From Fuscovulum blasticum DSM 2131 (GTDB taxonomy: Bacteria > Pseudomonadota > Alphaproteobacteria > Rhodobacterales > Rhodobacteraceae): a stretch of DNA of 64,000 nucleotides. The DNA is taken from the NCBI RefSeq assembly GCF_003034965.1, contig NZ_PZKE01000003.1, forward strand, positions 124,001 through 188,000, in the 5' to 3' direction. Numbering within the stretch: position 1 is the stretch's first letter; every line of letters starts with the position of its first letter. The position numbers and the translations under genes were made by a program. Shown here one piece after another: positions 8,536 through 17,573 of the stretch. The notes beneath the pieces were generated by a model. It worked only from the letters and a program-made list of their open reading frames with translations, was not told the DNA's origin and ran no database searches.

Positions 8536-9465
8536 TCAGTAGCCGCGCCGGCGATCCACCAGATGCAGGAACGGCTCGCCCGCCTCGCCCCGGCGGATGT
8601 TTTCCACGATCACCCGCGCGGCCGACCAGGGCCGGGTGTCTGCGGCGATATGCGGGGTGACGGTAACGCGCGGATGCGCCCAATAGGGGTGGTCGGGCGG
8701 CAGCGGTTCGGTGCGGAACACATCCAGCGTGGCATGGCCGACCTGGCCGGCCTCCAGCGCCGCCAGCAGCGCCGTATCGTCGATCAGCGCGCCCCGGCCG
8801 GGGTTCAGGATCGCCGCGCCGCGCGGCAGCAGCGCCAGACGGCGCGCGTCAAGCAGGTTCTCGGTCTCGGGCGTTTTCGGCAAGAGTGTCACCACGATCT
8901 GCGCCGCTTGCAGCACCCGGTCCAGCCCTTCGGGGCCGTGGTCGGTGGGCAGGCCGGCAATGGCCTTGGGGCTGCGGCTCCAGCCGGTGACGGGGAAGTT
9001 CAGCGCCTGCAGGGCGCGGGCGGCGGCCAGCCCCAGCGCGCCCAGCCCCAGCATTGCCACCGGCCGTTCGCGGGCCAGCGGCGGGCAGGTCGCGTCCCAG
9101 ACATGGCCGGGGTTCACGATATGGCGGTCCATGCCCAGATGGTGGCGCAGCGTGTGGCCCACCACCCATTCCACCATGCCCTCGGTCAGCCAGGGATCGA
9201 CCATCCGGCACAGCGGCTGGGTCAGCGAGGCATTGCCCACGATCCGTTCCACCCCGGCCCAAAGCGACAGCACCGCCTTTGTGCGGGTATAGGGGGCGAA
9301 ATCCTGCAAGGGGGCCGAAGGGGCATAGATGATGTAATCGACCGCCGCCGGATCGGGGGCCTCGGTCACGATCCGGGCCGCGATGCCGGCTTCGGCCAGG
9401 GCCGCGGGCAGGATCGTTTCATACTCGGGCCAGACCGCGGGGGCGGCGAACAGGATCAGGGTCAT
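8536..9465 (-). CDS. Glyoxylate/hydroxypyruvate reductase A-like D-2-hydroxyacid dehydrogenase
   Basis: A 309-residue NAD(P)-dependent 2-hydroxyacid dehydrogenase of the GhrA branch. The Rossmann motif GLGALGLAAA follows VAMLG near residue 140. Catalytic residues are recognisable as the Arg of NPGRGALIDD, the Glu of DVFRTEPLP and the His of VTPHIAAD. Such enzymes reduce glyoxylate or hydroxypyruvate in the cytosol. It is convergent with the RpiR-type regulator with only 8 bases between the stop codons and no shared terminator visible, so it is probably a single gene. Confidence 0.92.
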   Translation of the reverse strand: MTLILFAAPAVWPEYETILPAALAEAGIAARIVTEAPDPAAVDYIIYAPSAPLQDFAPYTRTKAVLSLWAGVERIVGNASLTQPLCRMVDPWLTEGMVEWVVGHTLRHHLGMDRHIVNPGHVWDATCPPLARERPVAMLGLGALGLAAARALQALNFPVTGWSRSPKAIAGLPTDHGPEGLDRVLQAAQIVVTLLPKTPETENLLDARRLALLPRGAAILNPGRGALIDDTALLAALEAGQVGHATLDVFRTEPLPPDHPYWAHPRVTVTPHIAADTRPWSAARVIVENIRRGEAGEPFLHLVDRRRGY

Positions 9466-9546
9466 CGGGGCGGCCTTTCCTTCGTCGGATCACCCCCGAG
9501 GGATAGGGGCGTGGGCGGGGCAAGTCCAGCCGCTGCGCCGGGTGCT

Positions 9547-10302
9547 TCAGGACCGAACGAAGCGGAAGGCGGCCGAGGCGGCCCAGCCGGCCACGGCGGC
9601 CAGCGCCAGCGCGAACAGCCCGTAAAGCAGCGGCTGTTCGCGCGACATGTTGAAGATCAGCCGTTCCAGCCCCGCCTTGCGCACGCCGATGAAGCGTTCC
9701 TGCGTGGCGACCACGCGGCCATCGCGCAGCACGAACATGCGCACCTTGTAGGTGCCTTCGGTCAGGTTGGCAGGCAGCGCCACATCGGTGCGGAACAGCG
9801 TGCCTTCGGTCAACTGCACCCGGTTTTCCAGCAGCGGATAGCTGCCTTCGGCCCGGCGCACGCGGACCAGCGCGCGCAGGAATTCGTCTGACCCGTCGGC
9901 TTCGGCCGAAATGCCGATGGCGCGGATCAGCCGGTCGATGGTGATGTTATGGCGGATGTTCTCGGTCGCGCCCAGCACGTCATGCAGGCGGCCGGTGGTG
10001 GCGACGGCATAGAAGGTGGGCGCGCTGTCCACCCGGACCGCCGCGTCGTTGATCCAGATCCCGGCCACCCGGTCCTTGCGGCGGACGGTGACCGGCGTCG
10101 GCGGGCCTTCGACGGTGACAATCACGTCCATGCGGCCTTCGGGGGCGGGGGAGTCGCGCTTGACCGCGCCGTAGATCAGGATTTCGGACCCGTCGAAATC
10201 GGCGGTGATCGACACCCGGTTCTGGCTGAGGCCGGACACGATGGTTTCCTGCGCCGCAGCGGGCAGGGCAAGGGCCAGCAGAAGAAGCAGCGCGCGGATC
10301 AC
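9547..10302 (-). CDS. TIGR02186 family membrane-anchored protein
   Basis: This 251-residue protein has an N-terminal signal peptide (about residues 1-17, ending AAA), an extended beta-rich extracytoplasmic region and a single C-terminal transmembrane helix (LYGLFALALAAVAGWAASAA) just before a short cytoplasmic tail. It resembles the alphaproteobacterial TIGR02186 family, which is nearly always next to a TauE/SafE exporter. Here its GTG start overlaps the TauE stop codon by 4 bases. Its biochemical role is unknown; a periplasmic partner or accessory of the exporter is the natural inference. Confidence 0.8.
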   Translation of the reverse strand: MIRALLLLLALALPAAAQETIVSGLSQNRVSITADFDGSEILIYGAVKRDSPAPEGRMDVIVTVEGPPTPVTVRRKDRVAGIWINDAAVRVDSAPTFYAVATTGRLHDVLGATENIRHNITIDRLIRAIGISAEADGSDEFLRALVRVRRAEGSYPLLENRVQLTEGTLFRTDVALPANLTEGTYKVRMFVLRDGRVVATQERFIGVRKAGLERLIFNMSREQPLLYGLFALALAAVAGWAASAAFRFVRS

Positions 10303-11219
10303 GGCAAGACCCCCGGCGCCACGCTGTAAAGCTCGGCCGGGCGGATCAGCAGATCCACCCCGATGCGCAGCGCCACGCCCAGCACCAGCAGCGACAGCAG
10401 CACCCGCAACTGTTCGGCCTTGAGCCGCAGCCCGACGATGGCGCCGATCTGCGCCCCGATCACGCCGCCCAGGATCAGCACCAGCGCCAGCAGCATATCA
10501 ACCGTCTGGCTGTTGACGGCGTGCATGACGGTGGTGAAGGCGGTGACGAAGATGATCTGGAAGAGCGAGGTGCCGATCACGACCTTGGTCGGCATCCCCA
10601 GCAGGTAGATCATGGCGGGCACCAGGATGAACCCGCCGCCAACCCCCATGATCGCGGCCAGAAAGCCGACGAAGGCCCCGATCAGGGCCGGGGGAATGAC
10701 GCTGATGTAAAGCCCGCTGGCGCGGAACTTCATCTTCAGCGGCAGGCGGTGCACCCAGCTATGGGTATGCGCCCGCCGCACCGGCGCGCGGGCATTGGCC
10801 GACCGCAGCAGGGCCCGCAGCGATTCCTGGAACATCGCGGCGCCGATGAAGCCAAGGAAGACGACGTAGGACAGTTGCACGAACAGATCGAGCTGCCCCA
10901 GCGCCTGCATCACCGAAAACACCTTGATGCCGATGGCCGATCCCACCACGCCCGAGACAAGCAGCACAAAGCCCATGCGGAAATCCACCGCCTTGCGCTT
11001 GAGCTGGGCCAGAACGCCCGAGATCGACGAGGCGACGACCTGGTTCGCCCCGGTTGCCACCGCCACGGCGGGCGGCACGCCGATGAAGAACAGAAGCGGC
11101 GTGATCAGGAAACCGCCGCCCACGCCGAACATGCCCGACAGAAAGCCGACGATGCCGCCGATCCCGAGAAGCAGGAAGGCATCGACCGAGACCTCGGCAA
11201 TGGGAAGGTAGAGCTGCAT
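10299..11219 (-). CDS. TauE/SafE family sulfite/organosulfonate exporter
   Basis: The 306-residue polytopic membrane protein has the two internally related halves of the TauE/SafE family. The glycine-rich motif FGVGGGFLITPLLFF appears near residue 30 and its counterpart MGVGGGFILVPAMIYL near residue 195. Each is followed by a TGANQV- or IGTSLFQ-type segment. Relatives export sulfite, sulfoacetate or other sulfur anions. It is translationally coupled to the TIGR02186 gene. No sulfonate-degrading enzyme is nearby, so the substrate is not determined. Confidence 0.92.
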   Translation of the reverse strand: MQLYLPIAEVSVDAFLLLGIGGIVGFLSGMFGVGGGFLITPLLFFIGVPPAVAVATGANQVVASSISGVLAQLKRKAVDFRMGFVLLVSGVVGSAIGIKVFSVMQALGQLDLFVQLSYVVFLGFIGAAMFQESLRALLRSANARAPVRRAHTHSWVHRLPLKMKFRASGLYISVIPPALIGAFVGFLAAIMGVGGGFILVPAMIYLLGMPTKVVIGTSLFQIIFVTAFTTVMHAVNSQTVDMLLALVLILGGVIGAQIGAIVGLRLKAEQLRVLLSLLVLGVALRIGVDLLIRPAELYSVAPGVLP

Positions 11220-11250
11220 CGGGGCGGTGGGGCTGAAAGGAACGGGTTGT

Positions 11251-11272
11251 CCAAAGGGTTGCGCCCCTTTGG
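11251..11272 (-). terminator. Hairpin between purine nucleoside phosphorylase and tauE
   Basis: CCAAAGGG (11251-11258) pairs perfectly with CCCTTTGG (11265-11272) around a 6-base loop, 26 bases past the phosphorylase stop codon in its direction of transcription. There is no T-run. It probably marks the 3' end of the nucleoside operon. Confidence 0.5.
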
Positions 11273-11297
11273 CGGCAAAGTCAAAGGCCGGATTCCC

Positions 11298-12092
11298 CTA
11301 GCGCAGGTTGCGCAGGAATTGCCTCAGGATGCGTTCCAGTTTTGCCGCACCTAAGGGGGCCATGGCCTTGGTGTGTTCATGGCTGATGGATTCGCTGCTC
11401 ATCCCGGCGGCCATGTTGGTGATGGTCGAGATGGCCGCGACATTCAGGCCCAGAAAGCGCGCAAGGATCACCTCGGGCACGGTGGACATGCCAACGGCAT
11501 CGCCGCCCAGCATCTTCAGCATACGGATTTCGGCCGGGGTTTCGAACGAAGGGCCGGAATACCAGCAGTAAACGCCTTCGGGCAGCGGCAGGCCTTCGGC
11601 CTGGGCGGCGGCGCGCAGGCCGGCACGCAGGGCGGGGGAGTGGGCTTCGGTCATCGGCACGAAGCGCGCGTCGGTCTTTTCGCCGATCAGCGGGTTCAGG
11701 CCGTTGTAGTTGATGTGGTCTGACAGCAGCATCAGGTCGCCGGGCGGAATGTCGGGGCGCAGGCTGCCGGCGGCATTGGTGGCGATCAGGTCGGTCGCGC
11801 CAAGCGCCTTGAGCGTTTCCAGCGCCGTCCGCATCGCGGCGGGGTTGCCGTTTTCGTAGTAATGTTCGCGCGCCCCGAACACGGCGACGCGGACGCCTTC
11901 CAGCAGGCCGACATGCAGGTTCGGATTGTGGCCCGACACGCCGACATGCGGAAAGCCGGTCAGATCGCCATAGGGGATGGCCGGGCCATCCACTGCCTGG
12001 GCCAGATGGCCAAGGCCGGAGCCGAGGATCAGACCCAGGCGCACCGGGGCATCGCCGGTGCGGGCGCGGATCAGGGCGGCGGCTTCGGTCAT
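11298..12092 (-). CDS. Purine-nucleoside phosphorylase, trimeric type
   Basis: A 264-residue class I phosphorylase that splits inosine or guanosine with phosphate into base and ribose 1-phosphate. The phosphate site GSGLGHL is at about residues 24-30, followed by HYYENG, NAAGSLRP, the purine-binding MSTVPEVILARFLG and TNMAAGM. Length and motifs fit the low-molecular-mass trimeric family (PunA/mammalian-like) rather than hexameric DeoD. It lies downstream of a BMP-type ABC importer on the same strand with a repeat-bearing gap of about 110 bases, so imported nucleosides are its likely substrate. Confidence 0.94.
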   Translation of the reverse strand: MTEAAALIRARTGDAPVRLGLILGSGLGHLAQAVDGPAIPYGDLTGFPHVGVSGHNPNLHVGLLEGVRVAVFGAREHYYENGNPAAMRTALETLKALGATDLIATNAAGSLRPDIPPGDLMLLSDHINYNGLNPLIGEKTDARFVPMTEAHSPALRAGLRAAAQAEGLPLPEGVYCWYSGPSFETPAEIRMLKMLGGDAVGMSTVPEVILARFLGLNVAAISTITNMAAGMSSESISHEHTKAMAPLGAAKLERILRQFLRNLR

Positions 12093-12120
12093 CGGTCTGG
12101 CCTTTCTGCTGTGGCAGGCC

Positions 12121-12173
12121 CCGGGGGCGCTTCGCCCCCCGGACCCCCCGAGGATATTTCTGGACAGATGAAG
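12121..12173 (+). repeat. Dispersed intergenic repeat, copy A
   Basis: A hairpin of CCGGGGGCG paired with a CGCCCCCCGG arm is followed by ACCCCCCGAGG, ATATTT and finally AGATGAAG at 12166-12173. The same ordered elements (GC hairpin, CCCCCG, TATTT, AGATGAAG) recur at 45211-45248 and, inverted, at 45382-45433. On the minus strand the hairpin is about 60 bases after the stop of the nucleoside permease gene and could act as its 3' structure. Confidence 0.6.
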
Positions 12174-12201
12174 GCGGGCAGGCGGCAGGGCCTGCCCCGC
12201 G

Positions 12202-13170
12202 TCAGCGTTCCTTCACATAGGGCTCGCCGCCCGCGCGCGGCGGGATCGCCTTGCCGACAAAGCCGGCAAGCACGAAGACCGTCAGCACATAGGGCAGCGC
12301 TTCAAGGAAGGAGCCGGGGATGCGGAACGGCACGATGCTGCCAACCACATCCGAGCGCAGCGCCAGCGCCTGGAAGAAGCCGAACAGCAGGCAGGCCCAC
12401 ATGGCCGCCACCGGGCGCCATTTGGCGAAGATCAGCGCCGCCAGCGCGATATAGCCGCGACCGGCGGTCATTTCCTTGCCGAAGCCGGCTTGCAGCGCGG
12501 TGGCCATATAGGCCCCAGCCAGCCCGCAGAGGATGCCGGTGATCATCACCGCCGAGAAGCGCAGCCCCGTGACCGAGACGCCGGCCGTATCGACCGCCGC
12601 CGGGTTTTCCCCCACGGCGCGCAGCCGCAGGCCGAAGCGGGTGCGATACATCACCCACCAGGTCAGCGCGACCACGCCGAAGGCGGCATAGACCAGCACC
12701 GAATGGCCCGAGATCACCTCGTAATAAAGCGGGCCGATCAGTGGCACGTCCTTCATCGCCTCGGCCCCGGGCAGGGTGATCGGGTTGAAGCGCGCGTCGC
12801 CCGTCAGCGGCGGCGTGCGGCCACCCTGGCGGAACAGCGCCTGCGCCACCAGAACGGTCAGCCCCGAGGCAAGGAAGTTCAGCGCCACCCCGGCAATCAA
12901 CTGGTTGCCGCGGAAGGTGATCGAGGTCAGCCCGTGGATCAGCGCAAAGGCCATGGAGCCAAGGATGCCCGCCCCCAGCCCGGCCCAGACCGAACCTGTG
13001 TAGAAGGCCACGGCGCCCGAACACATGGCGGCGACCAGCATCTTGCCCTCCAGACCGATGTCGAAGACGCCGGAGCGTTCCGAATAAAGCCCGGCGATGC
13101 AGGCGAACATCAACGGCGTGGCCAGCCGGATGGTGGTGTCAAGCAGTTGCAGGATCGTTGCGTAATCCAT
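12202..13170 (-). CDS. Nucleoside ABC transporter permease (NupC/YufQ type)
   Basis: The 322-residue inner-membrane protein of the BMP-linked ABC importer family has about nine hydrophobic helices. It includes the ERSGVFDIGLEGKMLVAA motif after the first helix and the GRGYIALAALIFAKWRP motif near residue 250, which matches permease members of ribonucleoside importers. The reading frame is open far upstream, but the ATG at 13168-13170 overlaps the TGA of the preceding permease by one base and begins MDYATILQLLD, the family's usual start. Confidence 0.92.
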   Translation of the reverse strand: MDYATILQLLDTTIRLATPLMFACIAGLYSERSGVFDIGLEGKMLVAAMCSGAVAFYTGSVWAGLGAGILGSMAFALIHGLTSITFRGNQLIAGVALNFLASGLTVLVAQALFRQGGRTPPLTGDARFNPITLPGAEAMKDVPLIGPLYYEVISGHSVLVYAAFGVVALTWWVMYRTRFGLRLRAVGENPAAVDTAGVSVTGLRFSAVMITGILCGLAGAYMATALQAGFGKEMTAGRGYIALAALIFAKWRPVAAMWACLLFGFFQALALRSDVVGSIVPFRIPGSFLEALPYVLTVFVLAGFVGKAIPPRAGGEPYVKER

Positions 13171-14273
13171 CACGCAGCCCCCACCGGCCTTGGGTTGCGG
13201 AAAAGGGCGAAGATCCGGGTCAGCATCATGCGCACCATCATGTCCAGCGCGCCGGTGAACAGGATCACCAGACCCTGCACCACGATCCGCATCTCGATGG
13301 GGATCTTGGTCCACATGCCCAGTTCCGCCCCGCCCTGAAACAGGAAGCCGAACAAGAGCGCCGCCAGCACCACCCCGATCGGGTGGTTGCGGCCCATCAG
13401 CGCCACGGCGATGCCGATGAAGCCCGCGCCGCTGGCCGAATTGCCGACCAGACGCTCGGCCTCGCCCATGACGTTGTTGATGGCCATCATCCCGGCCAGC
13501 GCGCCCGACAGCATCAGCGCGATCATGGTGATCTTGGTGGCGCTGATCCCGGCATAGCGCGCGCCCGCCTCGGACTTTCCGAAGGCGCGGATCTGGTAGC
13601 CCAGCCGTGTGTGCCACAGCAGCACCCAGACCCCCGCCGCCACCGCCAGCGCGATCAGCAGCGAGATATTGGCCGGCACCGGCTTGGTGAAGATCAGGTT
13701 GAACAGCGGCAGTTCATCCAGCGAGGGGATATGCGTGACCGCCGGGAAGTTGGCGGTCGAGGGGTCTTGCTGGCCCGGCGGGCGCAGCACATCGACCAGC
13801 ATGAAGATCATCAGGCTGGAGGCGATGTAGTTGAACATGATCGTGGTGATCACGATATGGCTGCCGCGCCGGGCCTGCAGCCAGGCTGGAATGGCGATCC
13901 AGGCCGCGCCGAAGGCCGCCGCCGCCAGCGAGGCGCCGATCAGCGCCAGCGACCAGTGCGGCCAGGGAATGAACAGGCAGGCCAGCGCCACGCCCAGGCC
14001 ACCCAGTTGCGCCTGCCCTTCACCGCCGATGTTGAACAGGCCGGCGTGGAAGGCGATGGTGACGCAAAGGCCGGTGAAGATGAAGCTGGTGGTGTAATAC
14101 AGCGTATAGCCCCAGCCATAGGCCGACATCAGCGACCCCTGCACCATGACGGTGATGGCTTCCCACGGGTCCTGGCCGATGGCCAGAATGACAAGGGCCG
14201 AGATGATCGCGGCGAGAAGAAGCGAAATGAGCGGCACAAGGGCCAGATCGGCCCAACGCGGCAGGCGGTCCAT
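13170..14273 (-). CDS. Nucleoside ABC transporter permease (NupB/YufP type)
   Basis: A 367-residue membrane protein, the larger of the two permeases of a BMP-type importer. Visible features are the hydrophobic first helix after LPRWADLALVPL, NIGGEGQAQLGGLG, the conserved RAFGKSEAGARYAGI stretch and MGRNHPIGVVLAALLFG near residue 310. Its start shares one base with the ATPase stop and its stop shares one base with the next start, so ATPase-permease-permease are translated as a unit. It likely forms the membrane channel for purine nucleosides with the neighbouring permease. Confidence 0.92.
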   Translation of the reverse strand: MDRLPRWADLALVPLISLLLAAIISALVILAIGQDPWEAITVMVQGSLMSAYGWGYTLYYTTSFIFTGLCVTIAFHAGLFNIGGEGQAQLGGLGVALACLFIPWPHWSLALIGASLAAAAFGAAWIAIPAWLQARRGSHIVITTIMFNYIASSLMIFMLVDVLRPPGQQDPSTANFPAVTHIPSLDELPLFNLIFTKPVPANISLLIALAVAAGVWVLLWHTRLGYQIRAFGKSEAGARYAGISATKITMIALMLSGALAGMMAINNVMGEAERLVGNSASGAGFIGIAVALMGRNHPIGVVLAALLFGFLFQGGAELGMWTKIPIEMRIVVQGLVILFTGALDMMVRMMLTRIFALFRNPRPVGAA

Positions 14274-15820
14274 CAGGCGGCTTCTCCCTTCTGGTCGGTG
14301 ATGCCGGCCATCAAGAGGCCCAGCTCGCGTTCATTGGTGGTGGCGGGGTCGCGGTAGCCCATGATCTGGCCGTCGAACATCACGGCGATCCGGTCGGAAA
14401 GCGACATGATCTCGTCCAGCTCGACGCTGACCAGCAGCACGGCCACGCCCTTGTCGCGCAGCGCGATGATCTGCTTGTGGATGAACTCGATGGCGCCGAT
14501 GTCGACGCCGCGCGTGGGCTGGCCGACCAGCAGCAGCACCGGGTCTTGTTCGAATTCCCGCGCGACGACGATCTTCTGCTGGTTCCCGCCCGAGAAATTC
14601 TTGGCCGCCAGCGCCGGGATCGGCGGGCGCACGTCATAGGTTTCCATCTTGCGCGCCGTGTCGGCCTTCAGCGCGGCGTTGTCCATGATCAGGGCGTTCT
14701 TCTGGTAATCGGGATCGTTGTGATAACCGAAGGCGATGTTTTCCCAGGCGGCGAAATCAAGGATCAGGCCGTAATGCTGGCGGTCTTCGGGCACATGGGC
14801 GATGCCGGCGCGGCGGCGGCTTTGCCCGTCTGACCCGGCGCCCGACAGCGGCAGCGCAGCGCCTTTCAGCGTGGCGCGGCCGGTGGCGCGCATCATGCCG
14901 CCAAGGGCGGCCAGCAGTTCCGACTGGCCGTTGCCCGCGACGCCGGCAATGCCCAGAATCTCGCCCGCGCGGATTTCCAGGCTGATGCCTTTCAGGCGTT
15001 CGACGCCGTGTTCATCCCGGATGCGCAGGTCTTCCAGTTTCAGCACCGTCTCGCCGGGGGTGGCGGGGCCTTTTTCCACTTCCAGCAGCACCTTGCGGCC
15101 CACCATCAGCTCGGCCAGTGCCTCGGGGCTGGTTTCGGCGGTTTTCACCGTGGCAACCATGGTGCCGCGCCGCATGACGCTGACATTGTCGGTTGATTCC
15201 ATGATCTCGCGCAGCTTGTGGGTGATCAGGATGATGGTCTTGCCCTGCTCCTTCAGCCCTTTCAGGATGCGGAACAGGTGGTCGGCCTCGGCCGGGGTCA
15301 GCACGCCGGTGGGTTCGTCAAGGATCAGGATGTCGGCCTGACGATACAGTGCCTTGAGGATTTCCACCCGCTGCTGGTGGCCGACCGAAAGATCCTCGAT
15401 CAGCGCATCCGGGTCGACATCCAGTTCGTAATCATCGGCCAGTTGCTTCAACGTCTTGCGCGCCCGGGCCAGCGAGGTGTTGAGCATCGCCCCTTCTTCG
15501 GCGCCAAGGATGATGTTTTCCAGCACGGTGAAATTCTGCACCAGCTTGAAATGCTGGAACACCATGCCGATGCCGGCGCGGATGGCGCTTTGGCTGTCGG
15601 GGATGGGGGTCGGCTTGCCGCTGATGAAGATCTGGCCGGAATCGGCCTTGTAGAAGCCGTAAAGGATCGACATCAGCGTCGACTTCCCGGCGCCGTTTTC
15701 GCCGATGATGCCGTGGATCGTGCCCTTGGGCACCGCGATGTTGATGTCCTTGTTGGCCTGGACCGGACCGAAGGCCTTGGAAATGCCCTTCAGCTCGATC
15801 GCAAAGGAAGTGTCGCTCAT
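14273..15820 (-). CDS. Nucleoside ABC transporter ATP-binding protein (NupA/YufO type)
   Basis: A 515-residue double ATPase. The first nucleotide-binding domain has an intact Walker A (GENGAGKST) and signature LSVGHQQRVE. The second has the degenerate P-loop GVAGNGQSEL typical of sugar/nucleoside importers of this kind, with signature FSGGNQQK. I chose the ATG at 15820 (MSDTSFAIELKGISKAFG) because it begins at the first beta strand and GGAAGGGA lies upstream. The 140-base gap to the binding-protein gene contains a strong hairpin, but the genes form one operon. Confidence 0.94.
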   Translation of the reverse strand: MSDTSFAIELKGISKAFGPVQANKDINIAVPKGTIHGIIGENGAGKSTLMSILYGFYKADSGQIFISGKPTPIPDSQSAIRAGIGMVFQHFKLVQNFTVLENIILGAEEGAMLNTSLARARKTLKQLADDYELDVDPDALIEDLSVGHQQRVEILKALYRQADILILDEPTGVLTPAEADHLFRILKGLKEQGKTIILITHKLREIMESTDNVSVMRRGTMVATVKTAETSPEALAELMVGRKVLLEVEKGPATPGETVLKLEDLRIRDEHGVERLKGISLEIRAGEILGIAGVAGNGQSELLAALGGMMRATGRATLKGAALPLSGAGSDGQSRRRAGIAHVPEDRQHYGLILDFAAWENIAFGYHNDPDYQKNALIMDNAALKADTARKMETYDVRPPIPALAAKNFSGGNQQKIVVAREFEQDPVLLLVGQPTRGVDIGAIEFIHKQIIALRDKGVAVLLVSVELDEIMSLSDRIAVMFDGQIMGYRDPATTNERELGLLMAGITDQKGEAA

Positions 15821-15913
15821 CCCCTGTCCCTTCCCCGGTGGCATCTGGCGGTTGTGGCCCGCCTTGTCTGCCGTGCAGCCGGGCCTGCGCGCCGCGCGGC
15901 CCTTCTGCGACAA

Positions 15914-15939
15914 GGGCCGCGCCAGATGTGGCGCGGCCC
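15914..15939 (-). promoter_or_regulatory. GC-rich hairpin directly after the BMP binding-protein gene
   Basis: GGGCCGCGCC (15914-15923) pairs perfectly with GGCGCGGCCC (15930-15939) around a 6-base loop, 25 bases past the stop codon of the binding protein. There is no T-run, and the ATPase and permease genes follow, so a stabiliser or partial attenuator is more likely than full termination. Confidence 0.6.
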
Positions 15940-15963
15940 CGGTTCAAACTGGCCTGGGCCCGA

Positions 15964-16968
15964 TCAGAACGTCGCCGCCGGGCAGGTGTTGTCGGTGCGG
16001 TAGTCGTGCACCTTCAGCTCGCCCGAGATGATCTTGGCGGCGGCCGCGTCCACCGCGGCCTTCATTTCCGGCGTGATCAGCGCGGCGTTGTTGTCGTCCA
16101 GCGCATAGCCGACGCCATCTTCCTTGAGACCCAGCGTCTGCGGCTTGGTGTCCAGCGCCTCACCGGCGGTGAAGGCGTTGAACACGGCCACATCGACGCG
16201 CTTCATCATCGAGGTCAGAACCTTGCCGGGGTGCAGGTGGTTCTGGTTGCTGTCCACGCCGATCGACAGGATGCCTTCGTCGGCGGCGGCTTGCAGCACG
16301 CCGATGCCGGTGCCGCCGGCGGCGGCATAGATCACGTCGGCGCCCTGCGCCTTTTGCGCCTTGGCCAGCTCGGCGCCCTTCACCGGGTCATTCCAGGCGG
16401 CCGGGGTGGTGCCGGTCATGGCCGAGATGAACTTGATGTCGGGGTTCACCGCCTTGGCGCCCTGGGCATAGCCGCAGGCGAAGTTGCGGATCAGCGGAAT
16501 GTCCATGCCGCCGATGAAGCCCACGGTGCCGGTCTTGGAGGCCTGCGCCGCCAGCATCCCGACCAGATACGACCCTTCATGTTCCGAGAAGCCGATCGAC
16601 AGCACGTTCGGGTTGGTCGCCGGATCGACCCAGCCGTCGATGGTGACGAACTTGGTGTTCGGGAAGTCGGGGGCGACCTTGGTGATCGGGTCCGACATGG
16701 CGAAGCCGGTGGTCACGATGGGGTTGGCGCCCGACTCGGCCAGACGACGCAGCGCCTGTTCGCGCTGGGCCTCGTCCTGCATTTCCAGTTCCTTGTAGGT
16801 GCCGCCGGTTTCCTTGGCCCATTTCTCGGCTCCGCCGAAGGCGGCTTCGTTGAAGGATTTGTCGAACTTGCCGCCAAGGTCAAAGATGACCGCCGGCTCG
16901 GCGGTGGCGACGCCGGCCATGAGGGCCAGGGCGGCGGTTGCCCCCGCAAGGGATTTCATCAGGGTCAT
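15964..16968 (-). CDS. BMP family ABC transporter substrate-binding lipoprotein-like protein (nucleoside)
   Basis: A 334-residue periplasmic binding protein of the BmpA/PnrA family. It has a signal peptide in the first 23 residues (MTLMKSLAGATAALALMAG, cleavage near ATA-EP; no lipobox cysteine), then FDLGGKFDKSFNEAAFGGAEK, the family hallmark, and later VGFIGGMDIPLIRNFACGY and VIYAAAGGTG. PnrA relatives bind purine nucleosides, consistent with the phosphorylase at the other end of the operon. The ATG at 16968 is preceded by GGAGAG at good spacing. Confidence 0.93.
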   Translation of the reverse strand: MTLMKSLAGATAALALMAGVATAEPAVIFDLGGKFDKSFNEAAFGGAEKWAKETGGTYKELEMQDEAQREQALRRLAESGANPIVTTGFAMSDPITKVAPDFPNTKFVTIDGWVDPATNPNVLSIGFSEHEGSYLVGMLAAQASKTGTVGFIGGMDIPLIRNFACGYAQGAKAVNPDIKFISAMTGTTPAAWNDPVKGAELAKAQKAQGADVIYAAAGGTGIGVLQAAADEGILSIGVDSNQNHLHPGKVLTSMMKRVDVAVFNAFTAGEALDTKPQTLGLKEDGVGYALDDNNAALITPEMKAAVDAAAAKIISGELKVHDYRTDNTCPAATF

Positions 16969-17159
16969 GGGTGCTCTCCCGGTTGATAGACCACAACGCC
17001 GCCCTGTCCGCCGGAGACCCGGTCGCTGGCAGCTTACGGCGCAGATTAGGCGGGAGTCGCCCTTGGGGGTCAAGTCGGATTCGCGTGAACGGCGGCGGGA
17101 ACCTGACCCTTTGGTCAGGCTATGCGGGATGACCTCGCGTCTGGCGCGGGTGTCAGGGG

Positions 17160-17573
17160 TTACAGGTCGCGCGCAAGGACCAGTGCGTCGATCCGGCGAC
17201 CGTCCGCATCGTGGTAGTAACCGCGCCGCCGGCCGGCCTGGGCGAAGCCTGCCGAATCGTAAAGCGCGATGGCGGCGGCGTTTTCGGCGCTGACCTCAAG
17301 GAAGGCGCGCGTCGCGCCGCGCAGCCGGGCCTGATAGACGAAGCGTTCCACCAGCCGCCGCCCCAGCCCGCGCCGGCGGGCCTGTGGCGACACCGCCAGC
17401 GTCAGCAGTTCGGCTTCGCCGGCCACGGCGCGCCCGGTCAGGAAGCCAGCATCGCCTTCGACCAGGGTGAAGGCCAGCGGATCGCTGTCGAACAGGGCGA
17501 ACTCGGCCTCGGACCAGGGGCGGGGCGTGCGGAAGCACAGGCGGTGCAGGGCGGCGCGGTCGGCCGGGGTCAC
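17160..17573 (-). CDS. rimI: GNAT acetyltransferase, RimI-like
   Basis: A 137-residue GNAT-fold protein with the acetyl-CoA loop QARRRGLGRRLVERF near residues 66-80 and the C-terminal ALYDSAGFAQAGRRRGYY typical of RimI, which N-acetylates ribosomal protein S18. It starts with GTG overlapping the tsaB stop by 4 bases. The tsaB-rimI pairing is widespread and supports the RimI assignment, although substrate specificity is not shown by sequence. Confidence 0.85.
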   Translation of the reverse strand: MTPADRAALHRLCFRTPRPWSEAEFALFDSDPLAFTLVEGDAGFLTGRAVAGEAELLTLAVSPQARRRGLGRRLVERFVYQARLRGATRAFLEVSAENAAAIALYDSAGFAQAGRRRGYYHDADGRRIDALVLARDL

